Shown: positions 14,828 to 24,989, counted from the stretch's first letter. The stretch: DNA of 64,000 nt from Rhodanobacter sp. LX-99 (GCF_018599185.1 NZ_JAHFVL010000001.1:124001-188000); one strand, 5' to 3'. The notes: generated from the sequence alone by a model not told the origin. Numbers and translations: made by a program.

Positions 14828-16654
14828 TCAGCCATGCAGGCTGGCGTAGATGCGTTCGGCCAGGCCGCGGTCGATGCCCTTCACCTGCATCAGTTCCTCG
14901 ACGCCCGCGCGCTCCAGCCCCTGCATGCCGCCGAACGCCTTCAGCAAGGCGGAACGCCGGCGTGCACCGATGCCCGGCACGTCCTCCAGCACGCTGCGCT
15001 CGCGCGCCTTCTCGCGCCGCTTGCGATGGCCGCTGATCGCGAAACGATGCGCCTCGTCGCGTACCGCCGCGACCAGATGCAGTGCGGGCGACGACGACCC
15101 CGGATGCAATTCGCGCCCCGAGTCGGCGAGCACCAGCGTTTCCTCGCCGGCACGCCGGCCCGGGCCCTTCGCCACGCCCACCACTTCGATGCCGTCGACG
15201 CCGAGCTCCTTCAACACGTCCAGCGCCTGCGCCACCTGGCCGCTGCCGCCGTCGATCAGCAGGATGTCGGGACGCGCGCCCTCGCCTTCGGCCACCTTGC
15301 GGAAGCGTCGGGTCAGCGCCTGGTGCATCGCCGCGTAGTCGTCGCCCGGCGTGATGCCGGCGATGTTGAAGCGGCGGTAGTGCGATTTCTCCGGACCTTC
15401 CGGCCCGAACACCACGCACGAGGCTACGGTCAGCTCGCCCATCGTGTGGCTGATGTCGAAGCACTCGATGCGCCGCGGCGGCGCCGCCAGCCCGAGCGCC
15501 TTCTGCAGGTCGTCGAAACGCGTGCCCAGGGTCTGCCGGCTGGCCAGCCGCGCGGTCAGCGAGGCCTGCGCGTTGCGCTCGGCCATCTGCAGGAACTGCG
15601 CGCGCTCGCCGCGCACGCTGGATTTCAGCTCTACCCCATGGCCGGCATGCTGGCCGAGCAGTTCGGCGAGAATCTCCTGGTCGGCCAGCGGTTCGCCCAG
15701 GATCAGCTCGCGCGGCACCGGCCGGTCCAGGTAGTACTGCGCGATGAACTGCGCCAGCACGTCGGCCGGCTCGGCATCCAGCGGCAGGCGCGGGAAGAAA
15801 TCGCGCGTGCCCAGGCTGATGCCGTTGCGGAAGAACAGCACGCTGACGCAGGCCATGCCCGCCTCGATGCGGCAGGCGATCACGTCCATGTCGGCGCTGG
15901 CGCCCTGCACGTGGTGCTGCGCCTGCAACTGGCGCAGGGCGGCCACCTGGTCGCGCAGTTTCGCCGCGCGTTCGAACTGCAGCGCCTTGCTGGCCTGCTC
16001 CATCGCCTCGGCCAGCTCGTCGATCACTGCGTTGCTGCGCCCTTCCAGGAACATTTCCGCATGGCGCACGTCGCCGCGGTAATCCTCCACGCTGATCAGC
16101 CCCACGCAGGGCGCGCTGCAGCGGCCGATCTGGTACTGCAGGCAGGGCCGCGTGCGGTTGCGGAAGTAGCTGTCCTCGCACTGGCGCACCTTGAACAGCT
16201 TCTGCATCAGGCTGAGGCTTTCGCGCACCGCGTAGGTGCTCGGGTACGGCCCGAAGTAGCGCCCTGGCAGGTTCTTCGCGCCGCGGTGGAAGGCCAGCCG
16301 CGGGTAGTCCTCGCCGCCGGACAGGTAGATGTACGGGTAGCTCTTGTCGTCGCGCAGCAGGATGTTGTAGCGCGGCTTGAGCGACTTGATCAGCTGCGAT
16401 TCCAGCAGCAGCGCCTCGCCCTCGGTGCGCGTCACGGTGATCTCGACGCGGGCGATCTGCGCCACCATCGCCGCGATGCGCGGCTCCATGTGCGGCTTCA
16501 GGAAATAGCTGCCGACGCGCTTCTTGAGGTTGCCGGCCTTGCCCACGTAGAGCAGCTCGCCGGCCGCGTCGAAATGACGATAGACGCCGGGCGAGGAGGT
16601 CAGCGTGCGGACGAAGGCCTTGCCGTCGAAGGGGAGCGGTTGCGCGGACTGCAT
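14828..16654 (-). CDS. uvrC: UvrABC excinuclease subunit C
   Basis: UvrC makes the dual incisions around DNA lesions in nucleotide excision repair. The 608-residue protein is full length (E. coli 610). The N-terminal GIY-YIG nuclease carries PGVYRHFDAAGELLYVGKAG (residues 23-42). A UVR motif lies near 205-240, and the RNase H-like C-terminal nuclease includes ECFDISHTMGE and LIDGGSGQV. Tandem helix-hairpin-helix motifs end the protein (VPGIGARRRSALLKAFGG, MQVKGIDRGLAERIYASL). pgsA lies just downstream. Confidence 0.97.
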   Translation of the reverse strand: MQSAQPLPFDGKAFVRTLTSSPGVYRHFDAAGELLYVGKAGNLKKRVGSYFLKPHMEPRIAAMVAQIARVEITVTRTEGEALLLESQLIKSLKPRYNILLRDDKSYPYIYLSGGEDYPRLAFHRGAKNLPGRYFGPYPSTYAVRESLSLMQKLFKVRQCEDSYFRNRTRPCLQYQIGRCSAPCVGLISVEDYRGDVRHAEMFLEGRSNAVIDELAEAMEQASKALQFERAAKLRDQVAALRQLQAQHHVQGASADMDVIACRIEAGMACVSVLFFRNGISLGTRDFFPRLPLDAEPADVLAQFIAQYYLDRPVPRELILGEPLADQEILAELLGQHAGHGVELKSSVRGERAQFLQMAERNAQASLTARLASRQTLGTRFDDLQKALGLAAPPRRIECFDISHTMGELTVASCVVFGPEGPEKSHYRRFNIAGITPGDDYAAMHQALTRRFRKVAEGEGARPDILLIDGGSGQVAQALDVLKELGVDGIEVVGVAKGPGRRAGEETLVLADSGRELHPGSSSPALHLVAAVRDEAHRFAISGHRKRREKARERSVLEDVPGIGARRRSALLKAFGGMQGLERAGVEELMQVKGIDRGLAERIYASLHG

Positions 16655-16693
16655 GGGATCATTCTAGTGGCGATGACCCATGCAGATGGAGGC

Positions 16694-17473
16694 TCAATGC
16701 TGCGTGCGCAACCACAGCTCCGCGCGTTCCAGGTCGGTTTCGGTGTCGATGCCTGGCGGAAACGGCTCCGGAGTCAGCCGCACCGCGATCGCGTGGCCAT
16801 GCTCCAGCACGCGAAGCTGCTCCAGCGATTCGGTCTGTTCCAGCGGCGTGCGCGGCAGGCGGCTGTAGCGGTCCAGGAAGCCGGCCCGGTACGCGTAGAT
16901 GCCGATGTGCCGCAGGAACGGCGAGCCGGATGGCAGCGCGTTGCGGTCGGTGGCAAACGCATCGCGCGCCCACGGCAACGGTGCCCGGCTGAAGTACAGC
17001 GCGCGGCCGTCGACGGCACGCACCAGTTTCACCACGTTCGGGTCGAACAGTTCCTCGGCGTCGATGATCGGTGTGGCCAGGGTCGCCATCGGCGCGTCGT
17101 CGCCGGCCAGCGCCTGCGCCACCGCGCGAATGCCGGCGGCGGGCGCAAACGGTTCGTCGCCCTGCAGGTTCACCACGATGCTGTCGGCGGCCCAGCCGTA
17201 GTGCTGCGCACACTCCGCCAGGCGGTCGCTGCCCGAGGCGTGATCGCTGCGGGTCATGCAGACGTCCACGCCATCCTGCCCGGCCAACGCGTCGGCGATG
17301 CGCGGGTCATCCACCGCCACCACCACCTGGCTCGCGCCGGCCTGCAGGGCGCGTTGCGCCACCCGCACCACCATCGGCACGCCGTTGATCTCGCGCAGCG
17401 GCTTGGCCGGCAGGCGGGTCGAGCCGTAACGGGCGGGGATGGCGACGATGAATGGCGGTACGACATTGGACAT
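16694..17473 (-). CDS. kdsB: 3-deoxy-manno-octulosonate cytidylyltransferase
   Basis: KdsB activates Kdo with CTP for lipopolysaccharide core synthesis. The 259-residue protein has the nucleotide-binding start [47 protein letters not shown], and the NLQGDEPF motif. ATG 17473 ([13 protein letters not shown]) is preferred; a TTG at 17488 would add five residues. It lies 62 bases downstream of aroA and is likely in the same transcript. Its stop lies 39 bases before the uvrC start. Confidence 0.96.
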   Translation of the reverse strand: MSNVVPPFIVAIPARYGSTRLPAKPLREINGVPMVVRVAQRALQAGASQVVVAVDDPRIADALAGQDGVDVCMTRSDHASGSDRLAECAQHYGWAADSIVVNLQGDEPFAPAAGIRAVAQALAGDDAPMATLATPIIDAEELFDPNVVKLVRAVDGRALYFSRAPLPWARDAFATDRNALPSGSPFLRHIGIYAYRAGFLDRYSRLPRTPLEQTESLEQLRVLEHGHAIAVRLTPEPFPPGIDTETDLERAELWLRTQH

Positions 17474-17535
17474 GAGGACGATCTTCAACCAGGAGGCAAG
17501 CCTTGCCGCAACGATACATGCACGGCGCGGACAGT

Positions 17536-18846
17536 TCAGCCCGCACCGCGCAGCGCGAAGCCACAGCCATTGGCCAATTCCAGGAAACCGGGAAACGACG
17601 TGGCCACATGGCCACAGTCATGGATCCGTACCGGCTCGGTGGCAACCAGTCCGGCCACCGCGAAACTCATCGCGATGCGATGGTCGAGGTGGCTTTCCAC
17701 CGTGCCGCCGCCGAGCCGGCCGCCGTGGATGATCGCGCCATCCGGCGTTTCCTCGATCGCCGCGCCGAGCGTGCGCAAGCCGCTGGCCATCGTGGCGATG
17801 CGGTCGGATTCCTTCACCCGCAATTCGGCCGCACCACGAACCACCGTCGTGCCGTTGGCCACCGCGGCGGCGATGAACAGCGCGGGGAACTCGTCGATCG
17901 TGTCCGGCACCAGCGCTTCGGGCAGCTCGACGCCATGCAGCGGCGCGTGGCGCACCACGAGATCGCCGACCGGCTCGCCGCCGGCCTCGCGCTCGTGCTC
18001 GACCGTGATGTCCGCACCCATCAGGCGCAGCGCCTGCAGCAGGCCGGTACGGCGCGGGTTGAGGCCCACCGCCGGCAGGCGCAGTTCGGCGCCCGGCACG
18101 ATACTGGCGGCGACCAGGAAGAACGCCGCCGAGGAAAAATCCGCCGGCACTTCGACGTCGGTAGCATGCAGCGCATGGCCGCCTTCAAGTTTCGCGCGGC
18201 CCGGTGCGAACGCGATCGGCCAGCCGAACGCGGCCAGCATGCGCTCGGTGTAGTCGCGGGTCGGGTGCGGTTCGATGACTTCGGTTTCCCCGGCGGCGTA
18301 CAGGCCGGCCAGCAGCAGCGCGGACTTCACCTGCGCGCTGGCCACCGGCAGTTCGTAGCGGATGCCCTGCAACGGCTGGCCGCCATGCACGTGCAGCGGC
18401 GGCAGACCGTCGTGCGTGTCGATGCGCGCGCCCATCAGGGCCAGCGGATCGGTCACCCGGCGCATCGGCCGTTTCGACAGCGAGGCGTCGCCGACCAGGG
18501 TGCTGTCGAACGCCTGTCCGGCCAGCAGGCCGGTCAGCAGGCGCATGCCGGTGCCGGCGTTGCCGCAATCCAGCGATTGCGCCGCGCCGCGCAGACCGTG
18601 CAGGCCCACGCCATGCACCACGCGCTCGCCGGCCGACGGCGTGTCGATGCGCACGCCGAGCTGCGCCAGCACGGCGGCGGTGGCGCGGGTGTCCTCGCCT
18701 TCGAGGAAGCCGCGGATGCGCGACTCTCCTTCGGCGATCGCAGCCAGCATCAGCGCGCGATGCGAAACCGACTTGTCGCCGGGCACGCGCACGCTGCCGT
18801 GCAGTGGCCGACCCGGCCGGCTGCTCCAGTCCAGGCGAACGTTCAA
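17536..18846 (-). CDS. aroA: 3-phosphoshikimate 1-carboxyvinyltransferase (EPSP synthase)
   Basis: AroA joins shikimate-3-phosphate and phosphoenolpyruvate in the chorismate pathway. The 436-residue protein shows [17 protein letters not shown] (PEP/S3P site), [34 protein letters not shown] and [15 protein letters not shown]. The likely start is TTG 18846, whose TTGA overlaps the pheA stop (18845-18843) by four bases, implying coupled translation. No ATG or GTG lies between it and the conserved domain. The reading frame stays open further upstream but lies antisense-like over pheA. Confidence 0.93.
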   Translation of the reverse strand: MNVRLDWSSRPGRPLHGSVRVPGDKSVSHRALMLAAIAEGESRIRGFLEGEDTRATAAVLAQLGVRIDTPSAGERVVHGVGLHGLRGAAQSLDCGNAGTGMRLLTGLLAGQAFDSTLVGDASLSKRPMRRVTDPLALMGARIDTHDGLPPLHVHGGQPLQGIRYELPVASAQVKSALLLAGLYAAGETEVIEPHPTRDYTERMLAAFGWPIAFAPGRAKLEGGHALHATDVEVPADFSSAAFFLVAASIVPGAELRLPAVGLNPRRTGLLQALRLMGADITVEHEREAGGEPVGDLVVRHAPLHGVELPEALVPDTIDEFPALFIAAAVANGTTVVRGAAELRVKESDRIATMASGLRTLGAAIEETPDGAIIHGGRLGGGTVESHLDHRIAMSFAVAGLVATEPVRIHDCGHVATSFPGFLELANGCGFALRGAG

Positions 18847-19931
18847 GGCAAGGCCACCGGGTAGGAACCCAGCACGCGGATGGTGGCGGCCGATGCGCCG
18901 ATATCCTGCACCGCGGCCTGCAACGCATCGCCGTCGATATGGCCGGAAACGTCGATGAAGAACGCGTACTGCCACTTGCCGGTATGCGCCGGCCGCGACT
19001 CGATGCGGTTCAGGCTGATGCCGTGCTTCGCGAACGGGCTGAGCACGTCGTACAGCGCACCCGGCTTGTCGTTGACGGTGATCAGCAGCGAGGTACGGTC
19101 GTTGCCCGAGGGCGGAAACAGCGAACGGCCGATCACCAGGAAGCGCGTGGTGTTGTCGGCGCGATCCTCGATGCCCTTGGCCACGGTCTTCAGGCCGTAG
19201 ACCTTGCCCGCCGTCTCGCCGGCGATCGCCGCTGCATCGTCGGCGTGCCGGGCCAGTCGGGCGGCTTCGGCATTGCTGCCCACCGCGATGCATTCCACGT
19301 CGGGCAGGTTGATGCGCAGCCAGGTCTTGCACTGCTGCAGCGACTGCGCGTGCGCGTAGACACGACGCACGTCTTCCAGTTGGCCGGTCAGCGAGTGCAG
19401 GCACTGGTGCACGCGCAGCTCCACCTCACCGCAAATGGTCGCCTCGGAGGTGAGGAACATGTCCAGGGTGACCTGGATCATGCCTTGCCCGGAGTTCTCC
19501 ACCGGCACCACGCCGAAGTCGGCATGACCGGCGGCGACCTCCTGGAACACTTCCTCGATGCTGCCCAGCGGCAGCCCGTAGGCGGCATGGCCGAAATGCT
19601 TGCGCACGGCCTGTTCGCTGAAGGTGCCTTCCGGTCCCAGGAAGCCGATCTTCAGCGGATCCTCCTGGGCCAGGCAGGACGACATGATCTCGCGGAACAG
19701 CCGCACCATCTCGGCGTCGGACAGCGGACCCTCGTTGCGGTCCACCACCATGCGCAGCACGTGGGCCTCGCGCTCGGGACGGTAATAGTCGATCGCGGAA
19801 AGCCCCTCCCCCTTCACCTTCGCCACCGTCCGCGCATGGTTCGCGCGCTCGGAAATCAGCTGCTGGATCTGCCGGTCGATGCTGTCGATGCGTTCGCGCA
19901 TCTCGCTCAACGGTGTTTTCGGATCGGTCAT
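18843..19931 (-). CDS. pheA: Bifunctional chorismate mutase / prephenate dehydratase (P-protein)
   Basis: PheA converts chorismate to prephenate and then phenylpyruvate for phenylalanine synthesis. In 362 residues, an AroQ chorismate mutase domain (1-90, RERIDSIDRQIQQLISER) is followed by prephenate dehydratase (about 93-270, GFLGPEGTFSEQAV and NTTRFLVIGRS). The C-terminal ACT domain has the phenylalanine-binding ESRP motif (LNRIESRPAHTGKWQYAFF). Feedback inhibition by phenylalanine is therefore expected. It sits 75 bases after serC and overlaps aroA. I saw no terminator-antiterminator leader ahead of it. Confidence 0.97.
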   Translation of the reverse strand: MTDPKTPLSEMRERIDSIDRQIQQLISERANHARTVAKVKGEGLSAIDYYRPEREAHVLRMVVDRNEGPLSDAEMVRLFREIMSSCLAQEDPLKIGFLGPEGTFSEQAVRKHFGHAAYGLPLGSIEEVFQEVAAGHADFGVVPVENSGQGMIQVTLDMFLTSEATICGEVELRVHQCLHSLTGQLEDVRRVYAHAQSLQQCKTWLRINLPDVECIAVGSNAEAARLARHADDAAAIAGETAGKVYGLKTVAKGIEDRADNTTRFLVIGRSLFPPSGNDRTSLLITVNDKPGALYDVLSPFAKHGISLNRIESRPAHTGKWQYAFFIDVSGHIDGDALQAAVQDIGASAATIRVLGSYPVALP

Positions 19932-20006
19932 GCTTTGGCCGCCTGGATGGATAGAAGTCCAAATGATGAAGCGGCATCTTGCCTGAAAAATTCCGGCATT
20001 GCCCGG

Positions 20007-21092
20007 TCAGCCGTGCCGCTGCGCGAAATCCCGCATGAACGCCACCAGCACCTCGACGGCCTCCGGCGGCACCGCGTTGTACAGCGAGGCGCGCATGCCG
20101 CCGAGTGCCTTGTGGCCCTTCAGCGCAAGCAGGCCGGCCGCCTCGGACTCCTGCAGGAACGCGGCGTCCAGCGCAGCGTCGTGCAGGGTGAAGCGCACAT
20201 TCATGCGCGAGCGCGCGGACGGTTCGATCGGATTGCGGTAGTAGCCGCCGGAGCCGTCGATGGCCCGGTACAGCAGCTCGGCCTTGGCCCGGTTGCGCTC
20301 GGCCATTGCGCCCAGCCCGCCCTGCGCCTTGAGCCACTGGAAGGTCAGCCCGGCCACGTACCAGCCCCAGGTGTTCGGCGTGTTGAGCATCGAATCGGCG
20401 GCGGCGTGCTCGGCGTAGCGGAAGATCCGCGCCATCGGCCGGCCGGCCCGCTGCAGCAGGTCGCGGCGGATGATCATCAGCACCAGGCCGGACGGACCGA
20501 TGTTCTTCTGCGCGCCGGCGTAGATCAGCCCGAAGCGGCCGACGTCCAGCGGCTCGGACAGGATGTTCGAGGACATGTCCGCCACCAGCGGCGGCGCGCC
20601 GACCTCGGGCACCCCGTGGAACTCCACGCCGTGGATCGTCTCGTTCGGCGTGTAATGCACGTAGGCGGCGTTCGGATCGAGCTGCCAGCTGTCGCGCGGC
20701 GGCAGCTTCAGGTAATCGTCCGCTTCGGCGCTGGCCGCCACGTTCACCCGCACATAGGGTCTGGCTTCGCTGGCTGCCTTCGCGCTCCAGTGCCCGCTGA
20801 CGATGTAGTCGGCGCTGTCGCCCTCGCCGGCCAGGTTCATCGGGATCTGCGCGAAGTGCTGGGTGGCGCCGCCCTGCAGGAACAGTACGGCGTAGTCGGC
20901 CGGGATCTGCATCAGATCGCGCAGGTCGGCCTCGGCCTGGGCGGCCATCGCGATGAAGCGCCTGCCGCGGTGGGACTGCTCCATCACCGAGGCACCGCTG
21001 CCGTTCCAGTCCAGCATCTCGCGCTGGGCGCGTTCGAGTACCGCCTGCGGCAGCGCCGCCGGGCCGGCGCTGAAATTCCAGACTCTGCTCAC
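20007..21092 (-). CDS. serC: Phosphoserine aminotransferase
   Basis: SerC transaminates 3-phosphohydroxypyruvate to phosphoserine and also serves pyridoxal phosphate synthesis. The 361-residue class V aminotransferase starts VWNFSAGPAALP, has AVLFLQGGATQHFAQIPMNL, and the PLP lysine in LIYAGAQKNIGPSGL. It leads the serC-pheA-aroA-kdsB run, an arrangement common in gammaproteobacteria. The upstream FHA gene ends 79 bases earlier on the same strand. Confidence 0.97.
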   Translation of the reverse strand: MSRVWNFSAGPAALPQAVLERAQREMLDWNGSGASVMEQSHRGRRFIAMAAQAEADLRDLMQIPADYAVLFLQGGATQHFAQIPMNLAGEGDSADYIVSGHWSAKAASEARPYVRVNVAASAEADDYLKLPPRDSWQLDPNAAYVHYTPNETIHGVEFHGVPEVGAPPLVADMSSNILSEPLDVGRFGLIYAGAQKNIGPSGLVLMIIRRDLLQRAGRPMARIFRYAEHAAADSMLNTPNTWGWYVAGLTFQWLKAQGGLGAMAERNRAKAELLYRAIDGSGGYYRNPIEPSARSRMNVRFTLHDAALDAAFLQESEAAGLLALKGHKALGGMRASLYNAVPPEAVEVLVAFMRDFAQRHG

Positions 21093-21171
21093 GTGCGCCT
21101 GCGTCCTGTCGAAGGTGTTCCGTGCATTATGGCGCGGCGCAGCATGGCGCGGTCAACCCTCGGCGGTGCTC

Positions 21172-21939
21172 TCAGAACCGGATCAGCAGTACCAGTGCGA
21201 TGCCCAGGGCCAGCACGGCAGCGGTGACGATCAGCCACCACACTTCGCCGCTGGGGCCGGCAGCGTCTTCCGGCAGCCGTTGCGGCAACGGTTCGGCCAT
21301 CGCGATCTCCGGCTCCGGCTCCATGCCCGGCCCGTCGACCACGAAGCGGTGCATCGCCACGCCAAGCTGGTCGCCGGGTTGCAAGGCCAGCTTCTGCACC
21401 GCCACGCCGTTGACACGCAGGGGGTGGCGTTCGCACGACTGGGTGGTTTCCAGCCACAGCTGGCCGTCCGCCCAGAAAATCCGCAGCGCCACGATGTCGC
21501 CCTGCGGCAGTTCCAGCGGGCAATCGCCGTGCGGCCCGAACGTCAGGCTGTCCTGCAACGGCAGCACCCGCCCGGACAGCGGGCCGGCCACGGCACGCAA
21601 GGCCACCGTGCAGCGTCCCTGTTCGGGCACGTTCAGCGGTGGGCGCCGCGCCGGGTCCTCGTCGGCGCGCAGCAGCAGGCGGCAGTCGCCCACGCTGACC
21701 ACGTCGCCGGCGCGCAGCAAGGCGCGTTCGCGCACCGGCCGAGCATTGACGTGGATGCGGTCGGCCGACGGCAGCACCTGCAACACCCAGCCGCGGCGAT
21801 CCTGCTGGATGCGCAAGTGATGCGGTGCCGCCTGGCTGGCGGCCAGCACCAGGTCGTTGTCGGGCGCGCTGCCGATGCGCAACTGCGTCTGCGCCCAATG
21901 GAAATCCTCACGGGCCGCATTGGGAAATTCGATACGCAT
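21172..21939 (-). CDS. FHA-domain membrane protein
   Basis: The 255-residue protein has an N-terminal FHA domain (about 15-95: LRIGSAPDNDLVLAASQAAPHHLRI, then NARPVRERALLRAGDVVSVGD). A second, more degenerate FHA-like unit spans about 110-205 (LTFGPHGDCPLELPQGDIVALRIFW, RVNGVAVQKLALQPGDQLGV). A single C-terminal membrane helix (WWLIVTAAVLALGIALVLLI) leaves the FHA part in the cytosol. FHA domains bind phosphothreonine, but the conserved Ser/Arg/His set is only partly present (RIGSAPDNDL, HHLRI). No kinase or secretion gene is adjacent, so the role is unknown. Confidence 0.8.
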   Translation of the reverse strand: MRIEFPNAAREDFHWAQTQLRIGSAPDNDLVLAASQAAPHHLRIQQDRRGWVLQVLPSADRIHVNARPVRERALLRAGDVVSVGDCRLLLRADEDPARRPPLNVPEQGRCTVALRAVAGPLSGRVLPLQDSLTFGPHGDCPLELPQGDIVALRIFWADGQLWLETTQSCERHPLRVNGVAVQKLALQPGDQLGVAMHRFVVDGPGMEPEPEIAMAEPLPQRLPEDAAGPSGEVWWLIVTAAVLALGIALVLLIRF

Positions 21940-22018
21940 GGATCAACCACTTGAAAGACCACGAAACTCTAGCATGCAGCCGCATCGCATTAAGATGTGT
22001 CTTTGCCTGGAGTCCACC

Positions 22019-22294
22019 ATGCCCAAGATCGATATCCGCCGCCCGCACCAGTTGTCGATCGCCGAAGCCCGCGCCGTGGTCGACCAGGTGGCCGCGCGCA
22101 TGCACGAGAAATTCGGCATGGATGGGCGCTGGCAGGACGACACCTTGCTGTTTTCCCGACCCGGCGTCAGCGGCTCGATCGCCGTCGGCAGCGACGCGAT
22201 CCAGGTCAAGGCCGAGCTGGGGCTGCTGCTGGCGCCACTGAAAGGCATGGTCGAGCAGGAAATACGGCGCAAGCTGGACGAGCATTTCGCCTGA
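22019..22294 (+). CDS. Polyhydroxyalkanoic acid system family protein
   Basis: The 91-residue protein matches the small PHA-granule-system family: IDIRRPHQLSIAEARAVVDQVAARMHEKFG, then a short strand region (DDTLLFSRPGVSGSIAVG) and ELGLLLAPLKGMVEQEIRRKLDEHF. Members are often found away from phaC in Xanthomonadales, and no phaC is in this window, so a role in granules is not shown. Start ATG 22019 follows CTGGAGTCCACC. It is divergent from the FHA gene and lies about 107 bases before infA. Confidence 0.82.
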   Translation: MPKIDIRRPHQLSIAEARAVVDQVAARMHEKFGMDGRWQDDTLLFSRPGVSGSIAVGSDAIQVKAELGLLLAPLKGMVEQEIRRKLDEHFA

Positions 22295-22401
22295 CCGCGA
22301 GCTGGCCGGGTCCGCGTTGATGATTCTTTAACCATGCACTCATCCGTGGCATAATCGACGGCTTACGCAGCCATGACGGCTGTGCGTGAACCCCGGAACA
22401 C

Positions 22402-22620
22402 ATGGCCAAAGACGACGTCATCGAAATGGAAGGCACGGTCCAGGAGACCCTGCCGAACACCATGTTTCGTGTGCAATTGGAAAATGGGCACGTGATCATC
22501 GCCCATATTTCCGGCCGCATGCGCAAGCACTACATCCGCATCCTTACCGGCGACAAGGTCAAGATCGAAATGACCCCGTACGACCTGAGCAAGGGACGCA
22601 TCACGTACCGCATGAAGTAA
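22402..22620 (+). CDS. infA: Translation initiation factor IF-1
   Basis: IF-1 is a 72-residue OB-fold protein that occupies the ribosomal A site during initiation. The sequence is canonical ([53 protein letters not shown]). It faces clpA with a shared terminator between them, as in many gammaproteobacteria. Confidence 0.98.
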   Translation: MAKDDVIEMEGTVQETLPNTMFRVQLENGHVIIAHISGRMRKHYIRILTGDKVKIEMTPYDLSKGRITYRMK

Positions 22621-22674
22621 GTGCGGCGGTGTTGGAGGCTGCCGCGCCCGCGAGGTGGCGGCGCCGGACATGAC

Positions 22675-22699
22675 AAAGGCGGCGCAATGCGCCGCCTTT
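22675..22699. terminator. Bidirectional terminator between infA and clpA
   Basis: AAAGGCGGCGC and GCGCCGCCTTT form an 11-pair stem with loop AAT. The plus strand continues GCTTTGCC and the minus strand GTCATG, so it works best for infA. Confidence 0.8.
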
Positions 22700-22718
22700 G
22701 CTTTGCCCGGCGTTCGGC

Positions 22719-24989
22719 TTACTCGACCACGGCCGGCAGCTTCTCCGCCGCCTTGCAGTCGACCTTCAGCTCGCCATCCACCACGCTCAGGTGGACCACG
22801 CCGCCCTCGGCCAGCTTGCCGAACAGCAATTCGTCGGCCAGCGCGCGCTTCACCTTCTCCTGGATCACCCGCGCCATCGGCCGTGCGCCCATCTGCGGGT
22901 CGAAGCCATGCTCGGCCAGCCAGCGGCGGGCGGCGGCATCCACGTCCAGGCTCACCCGCTTCTCGGTCAGCTGGCTTTCCAGCTCGATCAGGAACTTGTC
23001 GACCACGCGCAGGATGTGCTCGAAATCGAGCGCGGCGAACTGGATGATCGCGTCCAGCCGGTTGCGGAACTCCGGCGTGAAGATGCGGCGGATCACTTCC
23101 ATCGCGTCCGACTCGTGCTTCTGCTCGACGAAGCCCATGCTGCGCCGCGCGGCGATCGCCGCACCCGCGTTGGTGGTCATCACCACCACCACGTTCTTGA
23201 AGTTCGCCTCGCGGCCGTTGGTGTCGGTCAGTACGCCGCGGTCCATCACCTGCAGCAGGATGTTGAACACGTCCGGGTGCGCCTTCTCGATCTCGTCCAG
23301 CAACAGCACCGCGTGCGGATGCTTGGTCACCGCCTCGGTCAGCAGGCCACCCTGGTCGAAACCGACGTAGCCCGGGGGCGCGCCGACCAGCCGCGAGACC
23401 GAGTGGCTTTCCATGTACTCGGACATGTCGAAGCGGATCATCTCGATGCCCAGCTGCATCGCCAGCTGCTTGGTCACCTCGGTCTTGCCCACACCGGTCG
23501 GACCGGCCAGCAGGAAGCAGCCGATCGGCTTGGACGGATCGGCCAGGCCCGAACGGGCCATCTTGATCGACGCGGCCAGCGCCTCGATCGCCGGGTCCTG
23601 CCCGAACACCACCATCTTGAGGTTGCGCTCGAGATTGCGCAGCACGTCGCGATCCGACGCCGACACCTGCTTGGCCGGGATCCGCGCCATCTTGGCGACG
23701 ATGTACTCGACCTCGCCCACGTCGACCGTGCCGGTGCGCTGGTCTTCCGGCAACAGCCGCTGGCGCGCGCCGGCCTCGTCGATCACGTCGATCGCCTTGT
23801 CCGGCAGCAGCCGGTCGGGGATGTGTTTCACCGACAGGTCCACCGCGGCCTTCAGCGCCTCGTTGGTATACGCCACGTGGTGGTGTTCCTCGAAGCGCGA
23901 GCGCAGGCCCTTGAGGATCTCGATACTGTCGGCCACGGTCGGCTCGACCACGTCGATCTTCTGGAAGCGGCGGGCCAGCGCGCGGTCCTTCTCGAATACG
24001 CCGCGGTATTCCTGGAACGTGGTCGAACCGATGCAGCGCAGCTCGCCGGAAGCCAGCATCGGCTTGATCAGGTTCGACGCATCCATGGTGCCGCCCGAGG
24101 CCGAACCGGCACCGATGATGGTGTGGATCTCGTCGATGAACAGGATCGCGCCCGGTTGCTTCTTCAACTGCGCGATCACGCCCTTCAGGCGTTTCTCGAA
24201 GTCGCCGCGGTACTTGGTGCCGGCCACCAGCGCGCCGAGATCAAGCGACCAGATCGTGGCGTCCTCCAGTACCTCGGGCACCTCGCCGTCGACGATGCGC
24301 TTGGCCAGGCCCTCGGCGAGCGCGGTCTTGCCCACGCCAGCCTCGCCCACGTACAGCGGGTTGTTCTTGCGCCGGCGGCACAGCACCTGGATGGTGCGCT
24401 CGATCTCGTCGGTACGGCCGATCAGCGGGTCGATCTTGCCTTCCAGCGCCAGCTCGTTGAGGTTGCTGGCGAACTCGTGCAGCGGGTTGCCCTTCGGCTC
24501 GCCGCCCTCCTCGCCCTCGCGCTCGCCGCCGGACACGCCGGCGGCCGGCTCGTCGCCGATCTTGGCGATGCCGTGAGAGATGTAGTTGACCACGTCGAGC
24601 CGGGTGATCTCCTGCTGGTGCATGAAGTACACCGCGTGCGAATCCTTCTCGCCGAAGATCGCCACCAGCACGTTCGCGCCGGTGACCTCCTTCCGGCCGG
24701 AGGATTGCACGTGATACACCGCGCGCTGCAGCACGCGCTGGAAGCCCAGCGTGGGTTGCGTGTCGCGCTCGTCGCCGGGTGGCAGCACCGGCACGGTCTC
24801 GCTGATGATGCGTTCCAGGTCGGCCGACAACCGCGGCAGGTCCACGCCGCAGGCGCGCAAGGCGCCGAGCGCCGACTGGTTTTCGGTCAGCGCCAGCAGC
24901 AGGTGCTCCACCGTCATGAATTCATGGCGCTGCTCGCGGGCCTGCTTGTAGCAATGGCCGATGGTGACTTCCAGATCCTTGCTGAACAT
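22719..24989 (-). CDS. clpA: ATP-dependent Clp protease ATP-binding subunit ClpA
   Basis: ClpA is the AAA+ unfoldase that feeds substrates to ClpP. The 756-residue protein matches E. coli (758). An N-terminal double Clp domain (1-145) is followed by AAA-1 with GEAGVGKTALAEGL and AAA-2 with LAGPTGVGKTEVTKQL. The acidic linker (GGEREGEEGGEPKGN) precedes AAA-1. clpP is not in the window. clpS lies 66 bases upstream on the same strand. Confidence 0.98.
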   Translation of the reverse strand: MFSKDLEVTIGHCYKQAREQRHEFMTVEHLLLALTENQSALGALRACGVDLPRLSADLERIISETVPVLPPGDERDTQPTLGFQRVLQRAVYHVQSSGRKEVTGANVLVAIFGEKDSHAVYFMHQQEITRLDVVNYISHGIAKIGDEPAAGVSGGEREGEEGGEPKGNPLHEFASNLNELALEGKIDPLIGRTDEIERTIQVLCRRRKNNPLYVGEAGVGKTALAEGLAKRIVDGEVPEVLEDATIWSLDLGALVAGTKYRGDFEKRLKGVIAQLKKQPGAILFIDEIHTIIGAGSASGGTMDASNLIKPMLASGELRCIGSTTFQEYRGVFEKDRALARRFQKIDVVEPTVADSIEILKGLRSRFEEHHHVAYTNEALKAAVDLSVKHIPDRLLPDKAIDVIDEAGARQRLLPEDQRTGTVDVGEVEYIVAKMARIPAKQVSASDRDVLRNLERNLKMVVFGQDPAIEALAASIKMARSGLADPSKPIGCFLLAGPTGVGKTEVTKQLAMQLGIEMIRFDMSEYMESHSVSRLVGAPPGYVGFDQGGLLTEAVTKHPHAVLLLDEIEKAHPDVFNILLQVMDRGVLTDTNGREANFKNVVVVMTTNAGAAIAARRSMGFVEQKHESDAMEVIRRIFTPEFRNRLDAIIQFAALDFEHILRVVDKFLIELESQLTEKRVSLDVDAAARRWLAEHGFDPQMGARPMARVIQEKVKRALADELLFGKLAEGGVVHLSVVDGELKVDCKAAEKLPAVVE

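Noticed and set aside
14117..18253. A very long open frame on the plus strand across pgsA, uvrC, kdsB and aroA
   Set aside because: It is antisense to four well-supported genes and reads as Arg/Ala/His-rich low-complexity sequence without domains.
19932..20006. Short frame before pheA (MPEFFRQ...) considered as a phenylalanine leader peptide
   Set aside because: It has only three Phe codons in 23, lies inside the serC-pheA spacer and has no terminator or alternative pairing; the overlap with the pheA start is probably chance.
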